Positions 1-8,864 of a stretch of 64,000 bases of DNA are shown here, piece after piece. The first letter of the stretch is position 1. Every line of letters starts with the position of its first letter. The DNA is taken from NCBI GenBank assembly GCA_030694935.1, contig JAUYUA010000092.1, positions 1 through 64,000 of the forward strand. Direction: 5' to 3'. The notes beneath the pieces are model-generated. The model was not told the DNA's origin and did not search any database. It saw nothing but the letters and a program-made list of their open reading frames with translations. Source of the DNA: Lutibacter sp. (lineage in GTDB: Bacteria > Bacteroidota > Bacteroidia > Flavobacteriales > Flavobacteriaceae). The translations under genes and the position numbers were made by a program.

Positions 1-133
1 TTAGCGTTGAGCAACTAAAATATTAAAATTACAAAAATCCTTATTTTTAGGGGTAGCTTTTTATTGACTTAAAAATAAATAATAAAAATTAAAATACTGA
101 TAATCAGCACTTAAAATAATAAATCATAAACAG
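1..133. other. AT-rich leader with no recognisable gene
   Basis: Very AT-rich sequence upstream of the first gene. I see no open frame, RNA gene or convincing promoter in it. It presumably holds the promoter of the DUF3108 gene. Confidence 0.4.
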
Positions 134-964
134 ATGAAAAACATTATACCTATTTTTATTTTATTAATTGCATTTTCTTCCGTTGGGCAGTCCGTTCAAA
201 AAACGAGTGGAAAATCATTTGAATCCGTTTCAAAAACTAAAGATTCTCCGCAAGTTTTTGCCTTCCAAAAAGGAGAATGGCTAAAGTTTAAAATGAGCTA
301 CAGCAATTTTTTAAATGCAGGTTTTTCAACAATGGAAGTGAGAGAAACTACAAATAACCAAAAAGAAGCGTTTCATATCCTCGGGAAGGGAAAATCTACC
401 GGAATTGTGAGTTTGTTTTTTAATGTGACAGACGATTATCAAACTTTTATGTATAAAGAATCTTTATTGCCGTATCGTTTCATCAGAAAAATTGATGAAG
501 GCGGTTATACCAAAGACGAAGAAATCTTGTTCAATCACGACAAAAAAGAAGCCATTGTAAAAAACCACAAACGCAACACCGTAGACAAACACCCAATAGG
601 TGACGATATTCAGGACTTATTATCAACTTTATACTATCTGAGAAATCAAAATTTAACCAATTTGAAAGCTGGCGATGAAATTGAAATAAAAATGTTTCTT
701 GATAAAGAAACCACCAGTTTTAAATTTCATTTTTTGGGAAAAGAGGTGGTGAAAACCAAATTTGGCAAAGTTAAATCTTTGAAATTTAGACCGATGGTGC
801 AAACTGGCCGCGTTTTTAAAGAGCAAGAAAGCCTCACTATTTGGATAAGTGATGATGAAAACAAAATTCCGTTGCTTATTAAAGCTTCGCTTACCGTGGG
901 CTCTCTGCGAGCAGATTTAGACCAATATAAAGGTTTAGCACACCCTTTTAACATAATTTTTTGA
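134..964 (+). CDS. DUF3108 domain-containing exported protein
   Basis: A 276-residue protein with a hydrophobic N-terminal signal peptide (roughly residues 1-18, ending near SVGQS) followed by a DUF3108-type body; the region around GEWLKFKMSYSNFLNAGF is typical of the family start. The function of DUF3108 is not established; the proteins are predicted to be periplasmic or outer-membrane associated beta-rich proteins. Its neighbours are an M23 endopeptidase lipoprotein and pgi on the same strand, so a cell-envelope role is plausible, but this is inference from context. The gap to the next gene is short (62 bp), which is compatible with co-transcription. The family call is fairly secure and the function unknown. 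Confidence 0.75.
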   Translation: MKNIIPIFILLIAFSSVGQSVQKTSGKSFESVSKTKDSPQVFAFQKGEWLKFKMSYSNFLNAGFSTMEVRETTNNQKEAFHILGKGKSTGIVSLFFNVTDDYQTFMYKESLLPYRFIRKIDEGGYTKDEEILFNHDKKEAIVKNHKRNTVDKHPIGDDIQDLLSTLYYLRNQNLTNLKAGDEIEIKMFLDKETTSFKFHFLGKEVVKTKFGKVKSLKFRPMVQTGRVFKEQESLTIWISDDENKIPLLIKASLTVGSLRADLDQYKGLAHPFNIIF

Positions 965-1026
965 AATAAAATTGTATTTTCGCAATTCATTTGTTGATTC
1001 AAATTTAATTGTTAAAATAGCATACC

Positions 1027-2259
1027 TTGAAAAAATTACTTGCCCTTTTATTCGTTGTTCTAAGTATTGCCTGTAAAAATGAAAAACCTGAAACCGTATT
1101 AATCCCTGAAAAAATTGTTTATGAATTTGGTTATAGATTAAATGATTATAAAGTTATTAATGACACCTTAAAATCAGGAGAAAACTTTGGGGAGATTTTA
1201 TCAAGAAATAACATTAGCAGCTCCAAAATACATGAAATTGTCACCAAGATAAGGGATTCTTTTAACATTAGAAGCCTTAAAGCGGGAGTGCCTTACACCA
1301 TACTGGCTAAAGAAGATTCAACCCAACAAGCACAAGTATTTATTTACAGGCAGTCAAAAATTCTTTACACCATTATAGATTTTAAGGATTCGACAATTTT
1401 TGTGGTTAACGGAAAAAGACCTATTAAAACTAAAATCACAACAGCATCTGGATTAATTACCACACATCTTTCGCACGCTATCAAAAGTCAAGGATTAAGT
1501 CCGGATTTAACCTACAAAATGGCCGATGAAGTTTTTGCCTGGGCCATCGATTTTTCCAAGCTTCAAAAAAATGATAAATTCAAATTGGTATACGAGCAAT
1601 TTTACATTGAAGACACCATTCCTGTTGGAATAGGAAAAATAAAAGCCGCCTATTTTGAGCATAACGACAAACCATTTTATGCCTTTAATTATAAAACCGA
1701 TTCTACCCATAAAGTTTCAGAGTACTACGATGAAAAAGCCAATATTTTACGTCGGCAATTTTTAAAAATGCCTGTAAAATTCAGTAGAATTTCTTCAAAA
1801 TACAATTTACAACGACGCATTGCCTATTACGGGAATAAAATTAAAGCGCACAAAGGGACAGATTATGCCGCTCCAATTGGGACACCAATTGAAGCTACCG
1901 CAAATGGCAAGGTAACAGAATCAAAGTATGCTGGCGGCAATGGAAATTATGTTAAAATTAAACATAACGGAACTTACAGCACACAATATTTGCATATGAG
2001 CAAACGAGCGGTTAAAGTTGGGGATTATGTAAAACAAGGGCAAACTATTGGCTATATTGGGATGACAGGGAATACGGCCGGGCCACATGTATGCTATCGT
2101 TTCTGGAAAAATGGGGAGCAAGTTGATCCGTTAAAACAAAAGTTTCCAAATTCAGAACCTATGAAAAAAGACAAAGTGCCTGCTTACAACAAATATATTG
2201 GGCCACTTAAAATTCAATTGGATTCCATAGAATATCCAGAAAATAATATTTTATTTTAA
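1027..2259 (+). CDS. M23-family peptidoglycan DD-metallopeptidase lipoprotein
   Basis: A 410-residue predicted lipoprotein. The reading starts at a TTG, and the N-terminus ends in a lipobox (LSIAC, Cys17). The C-terminal half is an M23/LytM peptidase domain with HKGTD (His275, Asp279) as the first zinc motif and a central LHM histidine. The last motif reads GPHVCYRFW, so the usual HxH is HxC (His354, Cys356). In LytM the second histidine of that motif is a zinc ligand, so cysteine may replace it, or the protein may be a degenerate regulator. The region before the domain resembles the N-terminal extension of cell-wall M23 proteins. It sits between a DUF3108 gene and pgi. A peptidoglycan-hydrolase fold is well supported; catalytic activity is not proven. 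Confidence 0.85.
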   Translation: MKKLLALLFVVLSIACKNEKPETVLIPEKIVYEFGYRLNDYKVINDTLKSGENFGEILSRNNISSSKIHEIVTKIRDSFNIRSLKAGVPYTILAKEDSTQQAQVFIYRQSKILYTIIDFKDSTIFVVNGKRPIKTKITTASGLITTHLSHAIKSQGLSPDLTYKMADEVFAWAIDFSKLQKNDKFKLVYEQFYIEDTIPVGIGKIKAAYFEHNDKPFYAFNYKTDSTHKVSEYYDEKANILRRQFLKMPVKFSRISSKYNLQRRIAYYGNKIKAHKGTDYAAPIGTPIEATANGKVTESKYAGGNGNYVKIKHNGTYSTQYLHMSKRAVKVGDYVKQGQTIGYIGMTGNTAGPHVCYRFWKNGEQVDPLKQKFPNSEPMKKDKVPAYNKYIGPLKIQLDSIEYPENNILF

Positions 2260-2295
2260 TAGAAATAAACAGCAATTAATTCTCAGAGCAAGACC

Positions 2296-3858
2296 ATGAA
2301 GAACATCAACCCAACCGAAACAAAAGCTTGGCAAAAGCTAACATCACACTATAAAACCTTAGAGTCAGTTCATTTAAAATCAATGTTTAGCAATGACCTT
2401 GATCGAAAAAATAAATTCACCATCAATTTCAATGATTTTGAATTTGATTATTCAAAAAACAGAATTACTGAAGAAACACTGAAACATTTATTGGATTTGG
2501 CCCATGAAGTTGATTTGGAAAGTGCCATAGAAGCTTATTTTTCGGGTGAAAAAATTAATAAAACCGAAAACAGGGCGGTATTGCACACTGCTTTAAGAAA
2601 CCAATCAAATGAAGCCGTTTTATTTGAAGGAAATAATATTATGGTTGACGTAAAAGATGCCTTGAGTAAAATGGAGTCTTTTACCGATAAAATTGTTTCT
2701 GGAGATTGGAAAGGTTACACCAATAAATCGATTACCGATGTGGTAAATATTGGTATTGGCGGATCGGATTTGGGACCTGACATGGTGGTGGAATCTTTAA
2801 AATATTATAAAAACCATTTAAACGTTCATTTTGTGTCAAATGTTGACGGTGACCACGTTCAGGAAGTGATTAAAACCTTGAATCCGGAAACCACTTTGTT
2901 TGTCATTGTTTCAAAAACATTTACCACTCAAGAAACCCTTACCAACTCAACTACCATAAAAAAATGGTTTTTGAAAACTGCTTCAGAAAGCGATGTCACA
3001 AAACATTTTGTGGCAGTTTCCACCAATTTAAAAGCAGCGAATGGCTTTGGCATTGCCGCAGAAAATGTTTTTACTATGTGGGATTGGGTTGGCGGCCGAT
3101 TTTCATTGTGGAGCACCGTTGGCTTAACCATAAGTTTGGCTGTTGGCTTCAATAATTTCAAGGAATTGCTTATTGGCGCTTATGAAATGGATGAACATTT
3201 TAAAAATACGCCTTTTGAAAACAATGCGCCGGTAGTTTTAAGTTTGATAGGTGTTTGGTACACCAACTTTTTTAATGCGGAAACCGAAGTCATTTTACCT
3301 TACACGCAATATCTAAGTAAATTTGCGCCTTACCTGCAACAAGCCATTATGGAAAGCAATGGCAAAAGCGCCGACAGAAACGGAAAACGGGTAACCTACC
3401 AAACCGGAAATATTATTTGGGGAAGCACAGGCACAAACGCCCAACATGCTTTTATCCAATTATTGCATCAGGGAACCAAATTAATTCCGGCCGATTTTAT
3501 CGGATTTAAAGAATCACTTTACGGAAACACCGAACATCACACCAAATTAATGGCCAACTTTTTTGCGCAAACCCAAGCATTGGCCGAAGGAAAAACAAAA
3601 GAAGAAGCGCATTTGGATTTAAAAATGCAAGGTAAAATGGATGAAATAGAAACCTTGTTGCCTTACAAAGTTTTTGAAGGTAACAAACCAAGCACCTCTA
3701 TTTTAATCACAAAACTAACGCCTAAAACTTTGGGAAGTTTAATTGCCTTTTATGAACACAAAATATTTGTTCAGGGAATTATATGGAATATTTTCAGTTT
3801 TGACCAGTTCGGCGTTGAATTGGGGAAAGAATTGGCCAATAAATATCTACAAAAATAG
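2296..3858 (+). CDS. pgi: glucose-6-phosphate isomerase
   Basis: Interconverts glucose 6-phosphate and fructose 6-phosphate in the cytoplasm (glycolysis and gluconeogenesis). The 520-residue length is normal. The PGI signature [15 protein letters not shown] is intact near residue 262. The catalytic glutamate region ([16 protein letters not shown]), the histidine region ([15 protein letters not shown]) and the C-terminal lysine signature ([13 protein letters not shown]) are all present, together with the SIS sugar-phosphate fold ([10 protein letters not shown]). It follows the M23 gene after 36 bp on the same strand. A hairpin with a T-tract lies about 110 bp downstream. Confidence 0.97.
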   Translation: MKNINPTETKAWQKLTSHYKTLESVHLKSMFSNDLDRKNKFTINFNDFEFDYSKNRITEETLKHLLDLAHEVDLESAIEAYFSGEKINKTENRAVLHTALRNQSNEAVLFEGNNIMVDVKDALSKMESFTDKIVSGDWKGYTNKSITDVVNIGIGGSDLGPDMVVESLKYYKNHLNVHFVSNVDGDHVQEVIKTLNPETTLFVIVSKTFTTQETLTNSTTIKKWFLKTASESDVTKHFVAVSTNLKAANGFGIAAENVFTMWDWVGGRFSLWSTVGLTISLAVGFNNFKELLIGAYEMDEHFKNTPFENNAPVVLSLIGVWYTNFFNAETEVILPYTQYLSKFAPYLQQAIMESNGKSADRNGKRVTYQTGNIIWGSTGTNAQHAFIQLLHQGTKLIPADFIGFKESLYGNTEHHTKLMANFFAQTQALAEGKTKEEAHLDLKMQGKMDEIETLLPYKVFEGNKPSTSILITKLTPKTLGSLIAFYEHKIFVQGIIWNIFSFDQFGVELGKELANKYLQK

Positions 3859-3967
3859 TTATTTGCCTTTAGTCAATTATTGAAATTTTGGAGCAAATAA
3901 AACACTATAATGAAGTAATTCTCATTTTAAACTGAGACCTAAAATGCTTCTTAATAAACCTTCTCAC

Positions 3968-4007
3968 AAAAACGGCTGATTTTTTATAAATGATGCCGTT
4001 TTTTTAT
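3968..4007 (+). terminator. intrinsic terminator after pgi
   Basis: Perfect 9-bp inverted repeat AAAAACGGC / GCCGTTTTT with an 18-nt loop, running into a T-tract. It lies downstream of pgi and before the promoter region of the TonB-dependent receptor. Confidence 0.7.
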
Positions 4008-4296
4008 TAGAAATACGTTTTTATTATTTCCGCATAACTTACTGTTAATCAATCAACAAGTATTTATTCCGTTATTTGGCCACTTATTCTTTTTAGACTT
4101 TAAGCAACTTATACACAATATTTACATCTGTTAATAAACTGTTAATATATAAAATAAGGAAAGTCAGTTTTAAAGGTGTTTTTTACTACATTTATTTGTC
4201 TTAAATTTTTGTTAAAAACTTAACAATTTATTAAAGATTCATTTGGTAAAAATGACCAATTTTGCACAAACATTTAATTCAAATTTAATTTAAACA
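4008..4296. other. leader region of the TonB-dependent receptor gene
   Basis: AT-rich non-coding stretch of 289 bp between the pgi terminator and the receptor. I see no RNA gene or riboswitch. An AATTTTGC sequence about 35 bp before the start codon resembles the -7 element of Bacteroidota promoters, but I cannot pair it with a clear TTG element. Confidence 0.35.
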
Positions 4297-7059
4297 ATGA
4301 GAAAATTTAAAAATTTGTTAATGGTAGTACTATTAATTAGTTCTTCTGCCATTTTCGCTCAAACCAAACTTACAGGTAAGGTTGTTGATGAAACAAATCA
4401 ACCATTACCAGGCGCTTCTTTAGTTGTTAAAGGAACAAAAGCTGGAGCTTCTTCAGATTTTAACGGAAATTTTACCCTAGAAACTGCGGTTGCTAGCGGT
4501 ACTTTGCAAGTTTCATTTGTTGGTTATTTAACAACTTCTGTGTCATTTAACGGAAATGCCAATTTAGGTACAATTACGTTAAAACCTTCTGCTGAATCAT
4601 TGGAAGAAGTAGTAATTACAGGTGTTATAGATGTCGCTAAAGAGCGATACACTCCTGTTGCTGTTTCTACTATTAAAGCTTCAGAAATTCAAGAAAAATT
4701 AGGATCTCAGGAATTTCCAGAAATTTTAGCCAACACACCTTCTGTTTATGCAACAAAAGGCGGTGGAGGATTTGGAGATTCCAGAGTAAACATTCGTGGA
4801 TTCGACCAAAGAAATATTGCGGTAATGATTAATGGAGTTCCCGTTAATGATATGGAAAATAGCGCTGTATACTGGAGTAACTGGGCTGGTTTATCAGATG
4901 TTACCTCAGCAATGCAAGTACAACGTGGTTTAGGGTCTTCAAAATTGGCGATATCTTCTGTTGGAGGTACGATTAATGTGGTTACAAGAACTTCTAGCAT
5001 GAAAGAAGGCGGATCTCTTGGTTCTACTTTCGGCAATGATGCTTACATGAAATTTCAAGCTTCTTATTCCACAGGCAAAATGCAAAATGGCCTTTCGGCA
5101 TCTGTTTTATTAAGCTCTACCACTGGAGACGGTTATGTGGACGGAACTAAATTTGAAGGAAAAAATTATTTCATCGCTTTAGGGTATGAATTTAATGACA
5201 GACACGACATTCAATTTACTTTTACTGGTGCTCCTCAATGGCATAACCAAAGAAGTTTTGCCAATAGATTAGAAGATTACATTAAATATGGCGATCCAGT
5301 TGCTAACGAACCTGATATAAAATATAGTTCAGATTGGGGATATTTAAACGGTAAGGAATATGCATGGACAAGGAATTTTTATCATAAACCCGTAGCTTCC
5401 CTTAATTATGATTTCAAAATTTCTGAAAAAACCAAATTATCTTCAGTATTATACGGTTCTTGGGGTAGAGGTGGCGGAACAGGCAACATTGGAAAAAGCC
5501 CATTCGGTTTTAAAACCGTAGATGGATTGGTTCCTTTTGATGACTTTGTGGCATACAATACGGGCACCTATACTTTTCCAAGCGGAAATAGCACAACAAC
5601 TTTAGGCACACCTCTTGCGCCAAGTGCAGCAGTTGGCCATGTTGGGGAGTATGTAACAAACAGATCTACTGGTTTCACCCGAAGGGCATCTATCAACTCT
5701 CATGACTGGTACGGAGCGGTTATCAATTTAAATACAGAATTAACTGAAAATTTAAAACTTGATTTTGGTATTGATGCCAGAACTTACACTGGTTACCATT
5801 TCAGAAACATCAATGACCGTTTGGGTGCTGACGTGTATTATGACAATGTTAATGTAAATTACCAACCAACGGGCAGATATTTGTACGAAACTTATTCTGC
5901 TTCGCCAAGCCTTAATCCTTTTACTGATATTAAAGATCAAGAAAAAATTGAGTATAATAACAATGGATATGTAAGATGGTTAGGCGCGTTTACGCAATTG
6001 GAGTATGCCACTGAAAAACTTTCCGCTTTTATTCAAGGTGCTGTTTCTCAACAAGGATTTAAAAGAGAAGATACTTTCATTTATTTGGAGTCTAATCCAT
6101 TATACGAAACTGATTTCGAAAATATTTTAGGAGGAAACATTAAAGGTGGGGTGAATTACAACATCGATGAAAGTAATAACGTTTTTGTAAACTCAGGATT
6201 TTATTCAAAACAACCTAATTTTAGTTCAGTTTATCCAAACAACAAATCAATTCTCAATGAAAATTTAACGAATGAGAAAGTTTTAGGCATAGAAGCAGGA
6301 TATGGTTTCCGTTCAGCAATATTTAGTGCTAACCTAAACTTATATTATACTTCCTGGAAAGACAGATACCAAAGATCTACGGACTCTAGTGTGGACAATG
6401 TTGGCGGATACTTTGATTTTGCAGGTATTACAGAGATACACTCAGGTATTGAACTTGAAGTGAGTGCCAAGCCAATTCCACAGTTAAGTCTAAACGGAAT
6501 GGTTTCCATAGGTGATTGGAATTATGACGGAAATGTAACCAGTAATAGATATGATGCCAGCAACACACAAATTGGCACTGGTACCACTTTATACTTGGAC
6601 AAAGTAAAAGTTGGGGATGCTGCCCAAATTACAGCAAGTCTTGGTGCAAGATATGAAATCATCTCAGGCCTTAATGTAGATGCAAATTACAGAGTTGCAG
6701 ATAAATTATATGCTTCAATTGACCCAGCCAGATTTTCTTCTGAAGCAAACAAAGGCTCTTTAGAGTTGCCTTCTTATGGATTGATGGATGCAGGTATTTC
6801 TTATAAAATGATGCTTGGAGCTGATAAAAGCAAATCGCTTAACTTCAGATTGAATGTGAACAACGTTTTAGATGAGGTTTATATTTCTGAATCAAGAACT
6901 AATATTTTTGCAGATGATATCAAAACCGCTGCTACACCTACAACTCCTGCGATTACTTATGAACAGGCGGGTGCAATCTATGATGGTGTGGCTACTGCCA
7001 ATCAAGTTTTCTTCGGTTATGGAAGAACTTGGAATTTCTCTCTTAAATATAGCTTCTAG
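4297..7059 (+). CDS. TonB-dependent outer-membrane receptor with carboxypeptidase-regulatory-like N-terminal domain
   Basis: A 920-residue outer-membrane transporter. Order: signal peptide (residues 1-21, ending in FAQ), a carboxypeptidase D regulatory-like beta-sandwich (about 22-105, containing GKVVDETNQPLPGASLVVKG and SDFNGNFTLE), a plug domain starting around EEVVITG with the typical VNIRGFDQRNIAVMINGVPVNDM region, then a long beta-barrel ending in an aromatic residue (NFSLKYSF). This is the usual Bacteroidota architecture for import of siderophores, oligosaccharides or peptides using TonB energy. There is no SusD partner next to it, and the gene stands alone between two terminators, so the substrate cannot be inferred. 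Confidence 0.92.
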   Translation: MRKFKNLLMVVLLISSSAIFAQTKLTGKVVDETNQPLPGASLVVKGTKAGASSDFNGNFTLETAVASGTLQVSFVGYLTTSVSFNGNANLGTITLKPSAESLEEVVITGVIDVAKERYTPVAVSTIKASEIQEKLGSQEFPEILANTPSVYATKGGGGFGDSRVNIRGFDQRNIAVMINGVPVNDMENSAVYWSNWAGLSDVTSAMQVQRGLGSSKLAISSVGGTINVVTRTSSMKEGGSLGSTFGNDAYMKFQASYSTGKMQNGLSASVLLSSTTGDGYVDGTKFEGKNYFIALGYEFNDRHDIQFTFTGAPQWHNQRSFANRLEDYIKYGDPVANEPDIKYSSDWGYLNGKEYAWTRNFYHKPVASLNYDFKISEKTKLSSVLYGSWGRGGGTGNIGKSPFGFKTVDGLVPFDDFVAYNTGTYTFPSGNSTTTLGTPLAPSAAVGHVGEYVTNRSTGFTRRASINSHDWYGAVINLNTELTENLKLDFGIDARTYTGYHFRNINDRLGADVYYDNVNVNYQPTGRYLYETYSASPSLNPFTDIKDQEKIEYNNNGYVRWLGAFTQLEYATEKLSAFIQGAVSQQGFKREDTFIYLESNPLYETDFENILGGNIKGGVNYNIDESNNVFVNSGFYSKQPNFSSVYPNNKSILNENLTNEKVLGIEAGYGFRSAIFSANLNLYYTSWKDRYQRSTDSSVDNVGGYFDFAGITEIHSGIELEVSAKPIPQLSLNGMVSIGDWNYDGNVTSNRYDASNTQIGTGTTLYLDKVKVGDAAQITASLGARYEIISGLNVDANYRVADKLYASIDPARFSSEANKGSLELPSYGLMDAGISYKMMLGADKSKSLNFRLNVNNVLDEVYISESRTNIFADDIKTAATPTTPAITYEQAGAIYDGVATANQVFFGYGRTWNFSLKYSF

Positions 7060-7080
7060 ATTTTTATAAAACACAAGCAT

Positions 7081-7108
7081 AAAAACCACCCAAATCGGGT
7101 GGTTTTTT
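7081..7108 (+). terminator. intrinsic terminator after the TonB-dependent receptor
   Basis: Strong stem of AAAAACCACCC and GGGTGGTTTTTT around a 5-nt loop, ending in a T-tract, 21 bp after the stop codon of the receptor. Confidence 0.88.
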
Positions 7109-7127
7109 TGTTTAACCCACATTGCAG

Positions 7128-7663
7128 CTAAATAGGCGTTAAGTGCTGTAATAGTGTTGTTTTATTTTTTTTGAGTTCCGAGCTGTGTACTACGGATTTT
7201 CGTTTTACAAAAGGATAAAATTTGTATTTTAGAGCTGTATAAATATTTTGGATAGCTTCGTCTGGTTCGGAACATCTTCTGGTAGCAATTGTTTCATTTT
7301 CAAAGTTAATACCTGTTGTAGTTACGATTTTTTGAGTATTTCCAATGCGTACAATTTCTTGCCAATCATGGTAGATTTTTTTTGTTTTAGCTGATATCGA
7401 ATGCTGTTTACCAACCAATATGCCAACAATCCCAAGTGCAAATGCGCCATGGTTGATTCGTCATTTTTATAATAAATTGGGCGTAGATCTAAATCTGTTT
7501 TTAGCGTTCTAAAAGTGCTTTCTATCTCTCGAATGGTGTTGTAAATGCTCCAAAGCGTCTGCTCATCTTTTGGTTGGAGGTTAGTTCTGACGAAATAAAC
7601 ACCAAGATTTTCGTTGATTTGTTGATTTGTTTTTTCTTTTTTGACGCAAAGATCATCAATCAC
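7128..7663 (-). pseudogene. transposase remnant (IS1634/IS4-like, 5'-truncated and frameshifted)
   Basis: Two overlapping minus-strand reading frames (7663 to 7322 and 7418 to 7128) together encode only the C-terminal part of a DDE transposase. The first carries the region REIESTFRTLKTDLDLRPIY, which fits the catalytic-glutamate block, and the conserved HLHLGLLAYWLVNSIRYQLK helix. The second continues with the C-terminal tail after a frameshift between about 7322 and 7418. There is no N-terminal half with the two aspartates, so the copy is dead. I could not identify terminal inverted repeats with confidence, although TTAGTGGGA...TCCCACTCTAA at 7685-7716 forms an imperfect inverted repeat just beyond the truncated end. 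The family assignment is from memory of sequence character. Confidence 0.75.
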
Positions 7664-7887
7664 AAACTTATTTGAAAGATGGGGTTAGTGGGATGGATAC
7701 GTTTCTCCCACTCTAATTGCATTGGAGTATAGCAATTATAAATTTGTTTACACTTAATAAATTGCAGTAGTAACAAGGATTAAAAATCCAAGTCTTCGAG
7801 ATTATTTAAGGTTTTACCAAAGTTTTAAACTTGTTTAGTAACTATAATATTCATTTGCACTAAATTTGTGGTTTAATTTTAAAAAAA

Positions 7888-8562
7888 ATGAATCTAAAAT
7901 TTTTCCAAAAATCTGTTCCAACACTTATTATTATGGCTGTTTTTTCAGTTGGGATGGTTTATGCCATATACTCGCTTTTAACGCCCGAAAAAAAATTGCC
8001 GATTTTCAATCCTGCCGACGTAAATCCTAAATTGGTTGATGAAAGCGTGGTTCATATCAGAAGAAACCATAAAGTTGCCGATTTTAATTTGATCAACCAA
8101 AATGGGGAAATTGTGACACATGAAGATTATAAAGACAAAATATATGTGGCTGACTTTTTCTTTACGCGTTGCATGACCATTTGCCCGGTGATGACCAATA
8201 ATATGGGAAAATTGCAGGAAGTTTTTAAAAATGATGATGACATTAAATTTTTGTCGCTTTCTGTAACGCCAGAAATGGACAGCATTCCTGTTTTAAAAGA
8301 ATACGCCGTTAATAAAGGAGTGATTGATGCCAAATGGAATATCACCACAGGCGACAAAAAACACATTTATGAGCTGGCGCGCAAAAGCTATTTTGCCGTT
8401 TTGGATGAAGGTGATGGCGGATTGCAGGATTTTATCCATACTGAAAATTTTATATTGGTCGATAAAAAACGTCAGATACGAGGTTTCTATGATGGTACAG
8501 ACAGTGAAGACATTGAACGATTAATTCTGGATATAAAAATATTGCAGAATGAATCTAAATAA
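7888..8562 (+). CDS. SCO1/SenC family copper-binding protein
   Basis: A 224-residue membrane-anchored thioredoxin-fold protein. One N-terminal transmembrane helix (about residues 12-32) is followed by a periplasmic domain with the copper motif CMTIC (CxxxC, in FFFTRCMTICPVMTNNM) and a downstream histidine in FIHTENFIL, the three ligands expected for SCO proteins. SCO proteins deliver or reduce copper for the CuA site of cytochrome c oxidase. The heme A synthase gene ctaA elsewhere in the window is consistent with an aa3-type oxidase. It precedes feoA by 71 bp on the same strand, but palindromes in that gap suggest separate control of feo. A TAAATTTG element lies 20 bp before the start. Confidence 0.9.
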   Translation: MNLKFFQKSVPTLIIMAVFSVGMVYAIYSLLTPEKKLPIFNPADVNPKLVDESVVHIRRNHKVADFNLINQNGEIVTHEDYKDKIYVADFFFTRCMTICPVMTNNMGKLQEVFKNDDDIKFLSLSVTPEMDSIPVLKEYAVNKGVIDAKWNITTGDKKHIYELARKSYFAVLDEGDGGLQDFIHTENFILVDKKRQIRGFYDGTDSEDIERLILDIKILQNESK

Positions 8563-8563
8563 G

Positions 8564-8607
8564 TGATAATTATCATTGTTTAGAATCATTCTAATTTAGT
8601 ATATTTG
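8564..8607 (+). promoter_or_regulatory. candidate iron-responsive promoter/operator of feoAB
   Basis: Two palindromes lie between the SCO stop codon and feoA. TGATAATTATCA (8564-8575) is a perfect 12-bp palindrome resembling part of a Fur box. TTAGAAT-C-ATTCTAA (8580-8594) is a perfect 7+1+7 inverted repeat. A TTG at 8576-8578 and TATATTTG at 8600-8607 (21-bp spacer) fit the Bacteroidota -33/-7 promoter, which puts the second palindrome between the two elements, where a repressor would block transcription. Which regulator binds is inference. Confidence 0.55.
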
Positions 8608-8633
8608 CCTATTATTTATAATTATTCTTAATA

Positions 8634-8864
8634 ATGGGAGATACTATAGCAAATTTGAAGATTGGTGAAATAGGAATTATTCAAGATTTTTGCCTAGATG
8701 CTATTCCATTAAATCTTTTGGAAATGGGCTGCTTGCCTGGGAAAGAAGTTAGATTGTTACAAATTGCTCCTTTAAAAGATCCTTTATACATCAAAGTAAA
8801 CGGAAGCCATTTAGCCATAAGAATAGAAACGGCAAAACAAATTAACATTACCAAGTTGCGCTAA
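8634..8864 (+). CDS. feoA: FeoA family ferrous iron transport protein
   Basis: A 76-residue cytoplasmic protein with an SH3-like FeoA fold (LKIGEIGIIQDF, LLEMGCLPGKEVRLLQIAPL, YIKVNGSHLAIRIETAKQI). FeoA supports FeoB-mediated Fe(II) uptake, probably by binding FeoB directly. Its stop overlaps the feoB start by one base (TAATG), so the two are translationally coupled. Paired palindromes upstream suggest metal-dependent repression. Confidence 0.92.
   Translation: MGDTIANLKIGEIGIIQDFCLDAIPLNLLEMGCLPGKEVRLLQIAPLKDPLYIKVNGSHLAIRIETAKQINITKLR

Noticed and set aside
7128-7663. Active insertion sequence with programmed frameshift
   Set aside because: The N-terminal half with the catalytic aspartates is missing and no matching terminal repeats were found, so it is a remnant.
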